64,000 bases of DNA, from the NCBI GenBank assembly GCA_027451445.1, contig DAIDJG010000093.1, positions 43,557 to 107,556 on the forward strand. Reading direction: 5' to 3'. The notes under the pieces were generated by a model that ran no database searches, was not told the DNA's origin, and saw only the letters and a list, made by a program, of their open reading frames with translations. The position numbers were made by a program, and so were the translations under genes. This DNA comes from Singulisphaera sp. (lineage in GTDB: Bacteria > Planctomycetota > Planctomycetia > Isosphaerales > Isosphaeraceae). Below, piece by piece: positions 40,605 through 49,621 of this stretch (positions within the stretch are counted from its first letter, which is position 1; each line of letters opens with the position of its first letter).

Positions 40605-41717
40605 GTGGCGGACCAGGACGTCTCTTGGATGCGCCTCGCGTTGGCCGAGGCGGAACGTGGCCGGGGCGCGGTTGAGCCGAACCCGATGGTCGGCGCCGTG
40701 GTGGTGCGCGAAGACACACTCGTGAGCCTGGGCCATCATGCCCGCTTCGGCGGCCCGCACGCCGAAGCCGTGGCACTCAGGGCGGCTGGCGATGCAGCCC
40801 AGGGGGCGACGCTTTACGTCACGCTCGAGCCCTGCTGTCACCATGGCAAGACGCCCCCTTGTACCGACGCGATTCTCGCGACGGGGATCCGACGTGTCGT
40901 GGTCGCGGTGCGCGATCCGTTCCCCAAAGTGGCGGGTGGCGGGATCAAGGCCCTGCGCGACGCCGGTGTGCAGGTTGACATCGGAATCGAAGCCGATTCC
41001 GCACGGCGGCTGCTGGCTCCGTATCTCAAGCGTCTCCACACAGGACGTCCCTACGTGACGGCCAAATGGGCCATGACGCTTGATGGTAAGACCGCCGTCG
41101 CGAGCGGAGACAGCCGCTGGATCTCGGGGCCTCGCTCCCGCGCGCTCGTCCACGAGGTCAGGGGCCGGATGGATGGCATCCTGGTGGGGATCGGTACCGT
41201 CTTGGCCGATGATCCGCAGCTCACAGCGCGTCCTCCAGGTCCGCGAATCCCGGTCCGTATCATCCTCGACCGTAAAGCGCGGTTGCCGCTCGACAGTCGG
41301 TTGGTGTGTTCGGCTCGCGAACTCCCCGTGTGGGTGGTGGTTCACGAACTGGCCCCGCCCGAGAGACGTGCGGCGCTCGTGGACGCGGGCTGCACGCTGC
41401 TCGAATTCGAAGGCTCCGCCGCCCTTCCGATCCCCGCGTTGCTCGACGAACTCGGACGGCGTGGGTTGACGAACCTGCTGGTCGAGGGCGGCGGCCAGAT
41501 CCTCGGGGCATTCCTCGACGCAGGCGAAGTCGATGCTGTGGACGTTTTCATCGCGCCTCGCCTGGAAGGTGGGACGCATCCGTATACGCCCATTCGAGGA
41601 AAGGGGCAGACACAGATGTGCGATGCACTGCCCCTGGAGCACCAGGACGTGAGCATCGTTGACGGTGACATTCGACTACAGGGAACGCTGCCTCGACGCT
41701 GGCTCACTTGCGAGTGA
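40605..41717 (+). CDS. ribD: Bifunctional riboflavin biosynthesis deaminase/reductase
   Basis: A 370-residue enzyme for steps two and three of riboflavin synthesis. The deaminase half (residues about 1-145) has the zinc site HAEAVAL and LEPCCHHGKTPPCTDAIL. The reductase half (about 150-365) has VTAKWAMTLDGKTAVASGDS, IGTVLADDPQLTARPP and LLVEGGGQILGAFLD. GTG 40605 is chosen since a G-rich site lies 4-5 bases upstream; GTG 40587 in frame lies before that site. It is followed about 100 bases later by rex, in the same direction. ribE, ribA and ribH are not adjacent. Confidence 0.9.
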   Translation: MADQDVSWMRLALAEAERGRGAVEPNPMVGAVVVREDTLVSLGHHARFGGPHAEAVALRAAGDAAQGATLYVTLEPCCHHGKTPPCTDAILATGIRRVVVAVRDPFPKVAGGGIKALRDAGVQVDIGIEADSARRLLAPYLKRLHTGRPYVTAKWAMTLDGKTAVASGDSRWISGPRSRALVHEVRGRMDGILVGIGTVLADDPQLTARPPGPRIPVRIILDRKARLPLDSRLVCSARELPVWVVVHELAPPERRAALVDAGCTLLEFEGSAALPIPALLDELGRRGLTNLLVEGGGQILGAFLDAGEVDAVDVFIAPRLEGGTHPYTPIRGKGQTQMCDALPLEHQDVSIVDGDIRLQGTLPRRWLTCE

Positions 41718-41815
41718 CCTTGACCTATCTCGCGGATGTTTCTTACGATAGGTTCTGTCGTGCTGAAAAGGGAGGATGCCACGCCCTCCCCTGTCTTCCG
41801 GGAGCCCACGCCGCC

Positions 41816-42490
41816 GTGAGGGAACCGCGACGCGAGTCTCCTGCCGCCAAAGTGGCCCCCAAGGCCGTTGTTGGCCGGGTAAGCCTCTACCTTCGCCAGC
41901 TTGAATACTTCCAACGCCAAGGTCGCACAACCCTCTCGAGCACCCAGCTCGGCGAGTCACTGGCGATCAACAACGCCCAGGTTCGAAAGGATCTCGCGTT
42001 CTTCGGTCAGTTCGGCTATCCCGGAATCGGTTACCGGATCGAGGAGCTCATTGCGGCGCTCCGGCACATTCTGGGCATCGACCATGACTGGCCTCTGGCC
42101 ATCGTGGGTCTCGGGAACCTCGGCCGAGCATTGATGAAGTACCGCGGCTTTCGGAGCCGGGGTTTTCATATTGTGGCCTTGTTCGACAACGATCCGAGCA
42201 AGATCGGTCAGACCTTCGACGGACTGACCGTTGAACCTGTAGAGGCTCTGCGTAAGGCGGTCGCGGCTCGGACCGTTCGCCTCGCGGCGCTCAGCGTCCC
42301 CGCGGACGCCGCGCAGCGCGTGGCCGACCAGCTCGTCGCGTCAGGAATCCACGGCATCCTGAACTTCGCCCCTGTTACGCTGAGCGTCCCGCCTTCGGTC
42401 AGCGTCGTCGCTGTGGACCTGAGCGTTCAGCTCGAACATCTCGCCTACAAGGTGCAAAATATGCAGGGGGGGATTTCCTACGTGGGCTAG
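41816..42490 (+). CDS. rex: Redox-sensing transcriptional repressor Rex
   Basis: A 224-residue NADH/NAD+-sensing repressor. The winged helix spans about residues 15-85 (RVSLYLRQLEYFQRQGRTTL, LAINNAQVRKDLAFFGQFGY). The Rossmann domain begins at PLAIVGLGNLGRALMKYRGF, and the C-terminal swapped helix ends at LSVQLEHLAYKVQ. GTG 41816 is chosen (GGGAG 11 bases upstream) because it gives the family length; the frame extends back to 41708 through ribD's end. No clear Rex box was found next to any gene in the window. Its usual targets are fermentation and respiration genes. Confidence 0.9.
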   Translation: MREPRRESPAAKVAPKAVVGRVSLYLRQLEYFQRQGRTTLSSTQLGESLAINNAQVRKDLAFFGQFGYPGIGYRIEELIAALRHILGIDHDWPLAIVGLGNLGRALMKYRGFRSRGFHIVALFDNDPSKIGQTFDGLTVEPVEALRKAVAARTVRLAALSVPADAAQRVADQLVASGIHGILNFAPVTLSVPPSVSVVAVDLSVQLEHLAYKVQNMQGGISYVG

Positions 42491-42536
42491 GGCTTCCCGA
42501 GCCGCGGCGGCCCCGCTACAATGCGTCGAATCGCAT

Positions 42537-42607
42537 TACCCGGTGGTGAAACGGTATCACAACAGGTTTTGGTCCTGTTTTTCCAGGTTCGAATCCTGGC
42601 CGGGTAG
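42537..42607 (+). tRNA. tRNA-Gln (anticodon UUG)
   Basis: A complete cloverleaf. Acceptor TACCCGG (42537-42543) pairs with CCGGGTA (42600-42606), with discriminator G. The D-arm lies around TGGTGAAACGGTATCA. The anticodon arm is ACAGG-TTTTGGT-CCTGT with anticodon TTG, and the T-arm is CCAGG-TTCGAAT-CCTGG. The U1-A72 pair is typical of bacterial tRNA-Gln. CCA is not encoded. Confidence 0.95.
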
Positions 42608-42707
42608 CTTCGCCTGAGAATCGCCATTGAGGGGACTTCTCGGCGATCGGATTCAACCCACCGCCCTTTCAACGGCCGCCCAGCCGTATCTCAAACGGAT
42701 AGCACCG

Positions 42708-43316
42708 ATGCGAGTGGTCGGGGGCTCCGCAAAAGGGAAACAGATTCAGGTTGTGCCGGGTGCTGGAACGCGACCGATCATGGATCGCGTCAAGACGGCG
42801 CTCTTCGATATTCTTCGTCCGCACCTTCAAGACGCGGCAGTGCTCGATCTCTTCGCGGGCAGTGGCAGCGTCGGCATTGAAGCGCTCAGTCAAGGAGCAT
42901 CCCACTGCACCTTCACGGAGCTGGGCCGTCGAGCGATCGTGACGATTCGGAAAAACCTCGAGCTCGTGGGTTTCGTCGACCGCGCAACCGTCCGTCACAT
43001 CGACGCATTCACGTTTCTCCGAGAAACCGACCAGGCGTTCGATCTCATCTACGTCGCACCTCCCCAGTACGAAGGGATCTGGGTGCAGGCCCTGTCGCGG
43101 ATTGCTGAACGGCCGGAACTGGTGACTCTGCGCGAGGAGGACAGCAGCGGACTGGTGATCGCGCAGATTGACCCGAAGGAATACGAGGAGCTGCATCTCA
43201 CCACTCTTCACGAGACCCGGCAAAAGCGCTATGGAAATACACTCCTCGTCTTTTTTGAACGGTTGGGCAACATCGACGTGCGTGCAACCGGCTCAGCAGA
43301 CGTGTCCGACGCGTGA
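42708..43316 (+). CDS. rsmD: 16S rRNA (guanine-966-N2)-methyltransferase
   Basis: A 202-residue AdoMet-dependent methyltransferase. It opens RVVGGSAKGKQIQVVPG and RPIMDRVKTALFDIL, family hallmarks. The AdoMet site is VLDLFAGSGSVGIEALSQGA. The catalytic motif normally DPPY reads APPQY (IYVAPPQYEG), so the Asp is replaced by Ala. This change in motif IV is notable but occurs in some lineages. ATG 42708 is chosen as the family start; the frame is open back to just after tRNA-Gln. Confidence 0.85.
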   Translation: MRVVGGSAKGKQIQVVPGAGTRPIMDRVKTALFDILRPHLQDAAVLDLFAGSGSVGIEALSQGASHCTFTELGRRAIVTIRKNLELVGFVDRATVRHIDAFTFLRETDQAFDLIYVAPPQYEGIWVQALSRIAERPELVTLREEDSSGLVIAQIDPKEYEELHLTTLHETRQKRYGNTLLVFFERLGNIDVRATGSADVSDA

Positions 43317-43349
43317 ACGAGAGACCGTGATAATCAACCGATTGGCCAG

Positions 43350-43841
43350 CGACACCTGGCGGCTTGCCGTCTGGCGGAGCGCAGGGTGCGGTTCAACCAG
43401 ACCGTTCCTGGCGACGGCGCTGCGGGCCCACCGGATGCTCATTCCAGCCTCCGGAACAACCACGCTTCGCTCTGTGGCCAGGTTGATCGACCGATCGCGG
43501 GCATGCTTAAAGAATTGAAGCAGGGGGGAATGCTCGATGACACCATTGCGGTCCGAACGACCGAATTCGGTCGGACCCCTTGCACCCAGGGCGCTGATGG
43601 CCTGGACCTTCACAATGACGGGTTCTCCATCTGGATGGCCGGCGGTGGCATCAAGGCAGGTATTGTTCACGGATCGACGGATGAGATCGAGTTCCACGCG
43701 GTTGAAGATGGTCATGATGGGCTTGGCGTTTACGCGACGATTCTTCGCGTCCTCGGTCTCGACAGTCGCCGTTTGGAAATCCCAGGACGGAAGTGCATCG
43801 GGATCGAGCCTGGTATGTCAATCCGTGCGATTCTGGCCTGA
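43350..43841 (+). pseudogene. C-terminal fragment of a DUF1501 gene
   Basis: Only the last 160 residues of a DUF1501 protein remain. The frame opens with LAACRLAERRVRFNQ, continues VDRPIAGMLKELKQGGMLDD, keeps TTEFGRTPCTQ and [20 protein letters not shown], and ends LEIPGRKCIGIEPGMSIRA. It aligns best with the end of the complete copy at 60744-62231. The signal peptide and the first two thirds are missing, and no start codon fits. It begins 33 bases after rsmD, so a deletion or insertion removed the front. Confidence 0.75.
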
Positions 43842-44191
43842 GTGTCTCTTCGGATGATCCACCGGTCTGCGTCGATCCTGGCGGGGAAGCCGCTTTGCGC
43901 AAGGCGCCCGTTTTTCCTTCGTACGCGTTTGCTACGCTTGAACGGAATGTTGCGGATGCCAGGATGCCATCGATCCCTATCTTATTGAAATTAGGCCGAG
44001 ACGTGCGAATGCGTAGGGTAAAGTCTAAACGATCACTCGCGACCTTGGCCAACTGCGCCGTTGCGCTCGGTCACAACAAGAGCGCACGATTCTGCCGGGG
44101 CCATTGCCGACAGCTCCGACCTCGGAGAGTATGGCGATTCTGAGGCTCACTCCGTCCCTCGACCCAAAGGTTAAACTCCAGAGTCGTCAGC
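43842..44191. other. Gap without a recognisable gene
   Basis: Between the DUF1501 remnant and the LEPR-type hydrolase no frame has protein-like composition. The leftward frame 43651-44052 is Ser/Arg-rich and overlaps the remnant. The promoter of the 44192 gene should be here but no clear -35/-10 pair was identified. Confidence 0.45.
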
Positions 44192-44845
44192 ATGGATACG
44201 AAACGCCGCACCTCGTCGGAAAGGCGATTACAGTTCGACGCCCTTGAGTCGCGAGACGTGCCGACGCTCGTCTTCATACTGAGTGGCAACGCACTCAGCG
44301 CAACTGGACCGGGCGCACTGACAGCGGGGGCCGCCGCTATCGTTCGAGAGGCAGGTGACCACCCCATCCAGTTATCGACACCGACGATTAACACGCCGTC
44401 CGCCTTCTACAGCGTCGCGAAGCATATTGCCGCGCTGAGTCACGGTCAGCCGATCGGCATTATCGGTTTTAGCGCTGGGGGGGTCCTCGCGTTACACCTT
44501 GCAGCGATCGATCAATTGCATGTCAAGGATGTCCTCGACGATTACGGCCCACCCGATGCGCGTGATTACTTCGCTTTCCACCAGAATGATTACTATGCCC
44601 ATTATGTGAAGTCCCACGCCCATCCCGATCAGGCCGTGATCGATCTCTTGAGCGGTCCGATCCACACGACGGCCAACGTCGATTGCGCATTCGGCCTTCA
44701 AGATCCCAACGCCGTGGCCTCAATGGCTACGGCGAGTGCGCAAAAGGACCTCCCTCAGGCGAACGTCTTTTATTACGACGGTCCTCACGGCGTCCGGGTT
44801 ACGGCGTGTCTGCCGGCACTTGACGCCTTCATGAGCCACCTCTAG
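44192..44845 (+). CDS. Alpha/beta-hydrolase-like protein with LEPR-type N-terminus
   Basis: A 217-residue protein. It starts with SSERRLQFDALESRDVPT, the basic-then-LExR motif found at the front of large planctomycete surface proteins (LEPR-XLL type). Residues about 25-217 form a compact alpha/beta-hydrolase-like domain with GIIGFSAGGVLALHLA carrying the nucleophile elbow GFSAGG. DYGPPDARDYFAF offers an acidic residue and YYDGPHGVRVTA a His near residue 200. LEPR fronts usually occur on much longer adhesins, so a small hydrolase with this tag is unusual. The substrate is unknown. Confidence 0.7.
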   Translation: MDTKRRTSSERRLQFDALESRDVPTLVFILSGNALSATGPGALTAGAAAIVREAGDHPIQLSTPTINTPSAFYSVAKHIAALSHGQPIGIIGFSAGGVLALHLAAIDQLHVKDVLDDYGPPDARDYFAFHQNDYYAHYVKSHAHPDQAVIDLLSGPIHTTANVDCAFGLQDPNAVASMATASAQKDLPQANVFYYDGPHGVRVTACLPALDAFMSHL

Positions 44846-44947
44846 ATTTCCGGGTCGGGGCGCGCGGCCTTAGCGCTGGATCGGCGATGAGTTACTTTCG
44901 ACGGGTCGACCTGTGGGGGTTCGACCTCGATACAGCGACGATCCAAC

Positions 44948-46369
44948 ATGGTCGCCCGCGGCGCGTCTTGCATGAACTTAGCCCTATCCGTCGCCGAATC
45001 CCAACTGCTGGATCGGGCCTTGGCCTCAGCCCGCGACACGCGATTCGTCTCGGTTGACCGCGGGATCCTTCAGGAGTCTGGGGCTACCTTCGCGTCGGAG
45101 TTCACGAACGCTTCCGCCGCGATCGTCGCGGACAATCGGACGTTCGAAGCCGCAGGTAAAGAGGTTGCGCAGGGTTTGCGGCGTGCAGGTGTCCACACTG
45201 TGGAGCACGCCGTTCTCGGTCCGGACGTGTCGGCCGAGTACGCCTGGGTCGAGTGGCTGCGCGAGCGACTTGGCGCGACCCAGGCGATCCCGATCGCGGT
45301 CGGATCGGGGACAATTAATGACCTGACCAAGCTCGTCGCCCATCAACTCGGCCGGCCGTACCTGGTGGTGGCGACAGCCGCTTCGATGGACGGTTACGCT
45401 GCACAGGGGGCGTCCATCACGTTGCGCGGGTCCAAACAGACCTTTGACTGCCCTGCGCCTCGCGTGATCCTCGTCGATCTTGACGTGCTTGCCCGGGCGC
45501 CCCGCGAGATGAGCGCCTGGGGCTACGCCGACTTGCTCGCGAAGAGTGTTGCCGGCGCTGACTGGATCCTGGCTGGTGCAGCCGGTGAGGAACGAATCGA
45601 CCGTTCGATCTGGAACATGGTTCAGGGTTCCTTGCCCTCTCTCGTCAGCGATCCGCGGGGGATCGCCACCGTCGATCCCGCAGCCCTACGGCGATTAGTC
45701 GTCGGGTTGTTGGCAAGTGGTTTCGCCATGCAGGCCGCCCGTTCCAGCCGACCGGCGTCGGGCGCCGAGCATCAGTTCAGCCATCTTTGGGACATGCAAC
45801 ATCATACGCACCTGGGAATCCCACCATCCCACGGGTTCAAGGTCGCAATCGGGACTCTGGCGTCTCTCGGGCTCTACGAATTCCTGCTGCGCCAGAACTT
45901 CGATCACTTGAGTGTCGACACGGCCGTGGCCTCCTGGCCCTCGCTCTTCCAAGTTGAAGCAGGGATTACTCGACTTTTCGGCTCAGGGGAACTGGCTGGC
46001 AAGGCGGCGGAGGAGACGCGGGCGAAGTATCTTGCTCCGGAGGCCTTGCGATCCCAACTGGAACGGCTGCGCGACCGTTGGCCCGTCCTCCGCGAACAGC
46101 TTAGAGAGCATTTGCTTCGATTCAGGGATGTCCGCGCCATGCTTCACAACGCCGGCTGCCCGACCGAGCCCGAGCAAATCGGAATCACGCGGGACCGACT
46201 CCGGGCGAGCTACGAGCAAGCCTATTACATCCGGCGACGTTTCACCGTTCTGGATTTCGCGATGCGTTTCGGCGTCTTCGATCCAGCAGTGTGCACGCTT
46301 TTTAGCGCGGGCGGTGCCTGGTCGCACTCGTCTTCAACTGCCGTCCCGAATTGGGAACCGAGGGGGTGA
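44948..46369 (+). CDS. araM: sn-glycerol-1-phosphate dehydrogenase (AraM/EgsA type)
   Basis: A 473-residue member of the iron-/nickel-dependent alcohol dehydrogenase superfamily. It has IAVGSGTINDLTKLVAHQLG (NAD site), TAASMDGYAAQGASI, the first metal Asp in WGYADLLAKSVAGADW, a metal His in SGAEHQFSHLWD and another in PPSHGFKVAIGTLA. This set is that of AraM/EgsA, which reduces dihydroxyacetone phosphate to sn-glycerol-1-phosphate. The C-terminal 90 residues are helical and longer than in B. subtilis AraM. It stands 117 bases before ribulokinase, as araM does in arabinose operons. A role in G1P-based lipids or in sugar metabolism cannot be decided here. Confidence 0.82.
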   Translation: MVARGASCMNLALSVAESQLLDRALASARDTRFVSVDRGILQESGATFASEFTNASAAIVADNRTFEAAGKEVAQGLRRAGVHTVEHAVLGPDVSAEYAWVEWLRERLGATQAIPIAVGSGTINDLTKLVAHQLGRPYLVVATAASMDGYAAQGASITLRGSKQTFDCPAPRVILVDLDVLARAPREMSAWGYADLLAKSVAGADWILAGAAGEERIDRSIWNMVQGSLPSLVSDPRGIATVDPAALRRLVVGLLASGFAMQAARSSRPASGAEHQFSHLWDMQHHTHLGIPPSHGFKVAIGTLASLGLYEFLLRQNFDHLSVDTAVASWPSLFQVEAGITRLFGSGELAGKAAEETRAKYLAPEALRSQLERLRDRWPVLREQLREHLLRFRDVRAMLHNAGCPTEPEQIGITRDRLRASYEQAYYIRRRFTVLDFAMRFGVFDPAVCTLFSAGGAWSHSSSTAVPNWEPRG

Positions 46370-46486
46370 TCGAGACCGCGGTCATCGTGTACCTTATCTG
46401 CGGTCTGCGAACACGGATTCTGGCCCGATGGCTCGACGTTTTTGTGCGAGTAACGGCTGACACCCTCGATTGTTCCCGGAGGGACC

Positions 46487-48106
46487 GTGAGTATCGTCGC
46501 CGGCATTGATTTCGGGACGCTCAGCGTCCGCGTTTCCATCGTCGACAATGAGCGCGGAACGCTTGGTTCCGGAACCTCGCCGTACCCCGTCCAGCGACGT
46601 ACGGACGACCCGAACTTCGCGACTCAGCGCCACGAGGACCACCTTAGCGCGCTCGTCGATGCGATGGCACAGGCCATCAGTGCGGCGGGTATCGACGGCC
46701 GTCGCATCGACGCGCTGGCGGTGGACACCACGGGCTCGACCATCGTGCCCGTCGGTCCGGGCCTGGAACCTCTGGGCGACTACTACCTTTGGTGCGATCA
46801 CCGCGCCTGGCGAGAGGCCGAACAGATCACCAAGGTCGCCCTGGAAACGGGACTCGAGGCGATCCACTGGAGCGGAGGGACGTACTCGTCAGAGTTCGGC
46901 CTCGCCAAACTTCTGCACTGGCTCCGTGCGCATCCTGAGCTGCGGTCCACGTTCGTCACAGCGCTTGAGCACTGCGATCTGATCACGGCCCTGCTTTGCG
47001 GAATCGACGATCCAGCAGACGTTCCACGAAGCGCCTGTGCGATGGGTCACAAGTGGATGTGGAATGAAGACCTCGGGGGCTTGCCGAGCGATGAGTTCCT
47101 TACCCGCGTAGATCCTCGGTTTGCCGGTGTGCGCGAGCAAATCCGCGGTCGCTTCGCCCGTTCCGACGAGATCGCAGGAACGCTCTGTGAGGTCTGGGCG
47201 GGGCGGCTCGGCCTGCGACCAGGGATTCCGATTCCGGTCGGAGCGCTTGATGCACATTGGGACGCAATCGGTGCTGGGATCGGCCTGGGCGACGTCGTGA
47301 ACGTCATCGGGACGTCAACGTGCGTCATGGCGATCAGCGAAGGCGTCGAACTGATCCCTGGCGTCAGCGGGGTCGTCAAAGGATCAGTGCATCCCTCCTA
47401 TACGGGGATCGAAGCGGGGCTAGCCGCCGCCGGTGACCTGTTCGACGCCATCGCACGCCGCGCCGGGACGACGGCCGCCGGGCTGTTCGGTGCTCTGAGC
47501 GGATATCGAAGCGGCCAGACCGGCCTGCTGCGCCTGGCGTGGGATAACGGCGATCGTACGATCCTCGGCGATCCCCACCTCCGTGGAATGACGCTCGGCT
47601 GGAACCTCGCGCACGGACCGGCGGACGAGTTATTTGCCGCCATCGAAGCGACGGCGTTTCACACCCGGATCATTCTCGAACGGATGGCCGAATACGGAGT
47701 TCCCGTTCAGCGCGTCATCAACGCGGGCGGAATTCCCAGGAAGAGCCCCTTGCTCAATCAGGTTTACGCCAACGTCTTGCAAACGCCCATCCTCGTTCCG
47801 AAAGACGACACTACGAGCCTCGGGTCGGCCCTTTTCGCGTTTCTCGCCGCAGGGACTTTCTCCATGGTCGAGGAGGCCCAACGCGCGCTCTGCCCCGAGT
47901 ATGTGACGATCGAACCCCAGTTCCACGGTTCGCGAGTCTCGGACGAGTTGTTCGGGCTCTTCCGCGATCTCTACTTCGCTTTCGGAACGCGGGACTCAGG
48001 GCCCGTTCCGTTCGGCGACGTTCTGCCTTCGTTGCAACGAATCGCCCTCGAGGCGAAGTCGGATGCTGGCGCGACCCAAGACTCCGAGCCACGCTTCCCT
48101 GTTTGA
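46487..48106 (+). CDS. araB: Ribulokinase
   Basis: A 539-residue FGGY-family sugar kinase. The N-terminus [17 protein letters not shown] is the ATPase fold start; [13 protein letters not shown] and [13 protein letters not shown] are AraB-type active-site segments. [20 protein letters not shown] and [20 protein letters not shown] follow family order. [20 protein letters not shown] and [17 protein letters not shown] mark the C-terminal lobe. GGAGGGACC sits right before GTG 46487. It phosphorylates ribulose, classically in arabinose use; araA and araD are not nearby. Neighbours are araM upstream and a dicarboxylate carrier downstream. Confidence 0.87.
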   Translation: MSIVAGIDFGTLSVRVSIVDNERGTLGSGTSPYPVQRRTDDPNFATQRHEDHLSALVDAMAQAISAAGIDGRRIDALAVDTTGSTIVPVGPGLEPLGDYYLWCDHRAWREAEQITKVALETGLEAIHWSGGTYSSEFGLAKLLHWLRAHPELRSTFVTALEHCDLITALLCGIDDPADVPRSACAMGHKWMWNEDLGGLPSDEFLTRVDPRFAGVREQIRGRFARSDEIAGTLCEVWAGRLGLRPGIPIPVGALDAHWDAIGAGIGLGDVVNVIGTSTCVMAISEGVELIPGVSGVVKGSVHPSYTGIEAGLAAAGDLFDAIARRAGTTAAGLFGALSGYRSGQTGLLRLAWDNGDRTILGDPHLRGMTLGWNLAHGPADELFAAIEATAFHTRIILERMAEYGVPVQRVINAGGIPRKSPLLNQVYANVLQTPILVPKDDTTSLGSALFAFLAAGTFSMVEEAQRALCPEYVTIEPQFHGSRVSDELFGLFRDLYFAFGTRDSGPVPFGDVLPSLQRIALEAKSDAGATQDSEPRFPV

Positions 48107-48161
48107 ACGCCGAACGAACGGCCTCCGCGCATCGCCAAGCGCCCCGGTATCGAGGATTTTC

Positions 48162-49517
48162 ATGCAGAGCACGTCGAGCCACCGGCCGTTTTACCAGCAC
48201 CTGTACTTCCAGGTTCTCGTTGCGATTGGGATCGGTGTTTTGCTCGGCTACTTCAAGCCGTCGCTGGCAACATCAATGAAGCCGTTCGGAGATGGGTTCA
48301 TCAAACTTATCAAGATGATGATCGGACCGATCGTTTTCGCGACGGTTGTCGTCGGGATCGCGAAGATCGGCGACATGAAAAAAGTCGGTCGAGTCGGCCT
48401 GAAGGCCCTGATCTATTTCGAGGTGGTGACGACCCTGGCACTCGTCATCGGCCTGCTCGTCGTCAACGCGTTTCAGCCCGGCGTCGGGATCAACGCGGAT
48501 GCGAACACGATCGACACCAAGGAGATCGCGGCCTACACCGGCAGTGGAAAAGCGAAGTCGACCGTCGAACTTCTCCTGCACATCATCCCCGAGACCGCGG
48601 TCGGCGCGTTTGCCAGTGGGGAGATCCTCCAGGTGCTGACGTTCTCGGTCTTGTTCGGACTCTCCCTGGGCGGATTGGGCGACAAGGGAAAGGTACTGGT
48701 CGATCTCATCGACCAGTTCTCGCACGTCCTCTTCGGTGTCATCGGCATCATCATGCGGCTCGCGCCCATCGGGGCGTTCGGAGCGATGGCGTTCACAATC
48801 GGCAAATATGGTGTCGGTACGCTCTTGTCGCTAGGCAAGTTGATGCTTTGTGTCTATGCCACATGCTTTCTCTTTGTGTTCGTCGTGCTGGGACTGATCG
48901 CACGCTGGACTGGATTTCGACTCTGGCGCTTCCTCGGCTACATCAAGGAGGAGATTCTCATCGTGCTGGGCACGTCGTCATCGGAAGCGGCACTCCCCCG
49001 CATGATCCTGAAGCTGGAGAACCTGGGCTGCAGCAAGTCGGTCGTGGGCATGGTCATCCCGACCGGCTATTCGTTCAATCTGGATGGGACCTCGATCTAT
49101 CTCACGATGGCGGCGATCTTCATCGCCCAGGCGACGAACGTGCATTTGAGCCTGGGCGAACAACTCGGCATCCTCGGCATCCTCCTGTTAACATCAAAGG
49201 GTGCCGCGGGCGTCACGGGCAGCGGTTTTATTACGCTGGCGGCAACGTTGGCCTCGACAGAGAAGGTACCGGTCGCGGGCCTGGCGCTCCTCCTGGGGAT
49301 CGACCGGTTCATGTCCGAGGCTCGGGCAATCACGAATCTCATCGGCAACGGCGTAGCAACGATGGTCGTCGCGCGCTGGGAAGGTGCGCTCGACCTCCCT
49401 CGCGCCCAGGCGATGCTCTCGGAGGCGTCGGACTTCGCAGCAGAGGAGCCTGAAGCTCTGTCCGATGTCGACGCTGGGCTTGCGCCGCAGTTGCAGGAGT
49501 CGCCGGAGCAGATTTGA
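48162..49517 (+). CDS. dctA: Dicarboxylate/cation symporter
   Basis: A 451-residue inner-membrane carrier of the DAACS family. It has about eight helices and the two re-entrant loops; signatures are [40 protein letters not shown] (the SSSxx hairpin), [20 protein letters not shown] (the NLDGT motif) and [20 protein letters not shown]. These fit C4-dicarboxylate or glutamate/aspartate uptake driven by protons or sodium. ATG 48162 has GAGGA 6 bases upstream. It follows araB by 55 bases. The C-terminal 35 residues are an acidic tail. Confidence 0.88.
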   Translation: MQSTSSHRPFYQHLYFQVLVAIGIGVLLGYFKPSLATSMKPFGDGFIKLIKMMIGPIVFATVVVGIAKIGDMKKVGRVGLKALIYFEVVTTLALVIGLLVVNAFQPGVGINADANTIDTKEIAAYTGSGKAKSTVELLLHIIPETAVGAFASGEILQVLTFSVLFGLSLGGLGDKGKVLVDLIDQFSHVLFGVIGIIMRLAPIGAFGAMAFTIGKYGVGTLLSLGKLMLCVYATCFLFVFVVLGLIARWTGFRLWRFLGYIKEEILIVLGTSSSEAALPRMILKLENLGCSKSVVGMVIPTGYSFNLDGTSIYLTMAAIFIAQATNVHLSLGEQLGILGILLLTSKGAAGVTGSGFITLAATLASTEKVPVAGLALLLGIDRFMSEARAITNLIGNGVATMVVARWEGALDLPRAQAMLSEASDFAAEEPEALSDVDAGLAPQLQESPEQI

Positions 49518-49621
49518 CGACGTTGAACAGGGCTACCTGCACTCGCGTTGCCTTCTGATCGCCGAGTTCGGGACGCGCGAAGCTTCGCAAGACCTATTAG
49601 ATTCTGCTGTTGGAGGCCGGA

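Noticed and set aside
40143..41642. 499-codon leftward open frame opposite ribD
   Set aside because: It lies over ribD, whose zinc site and reductase motifs are unambiguous.
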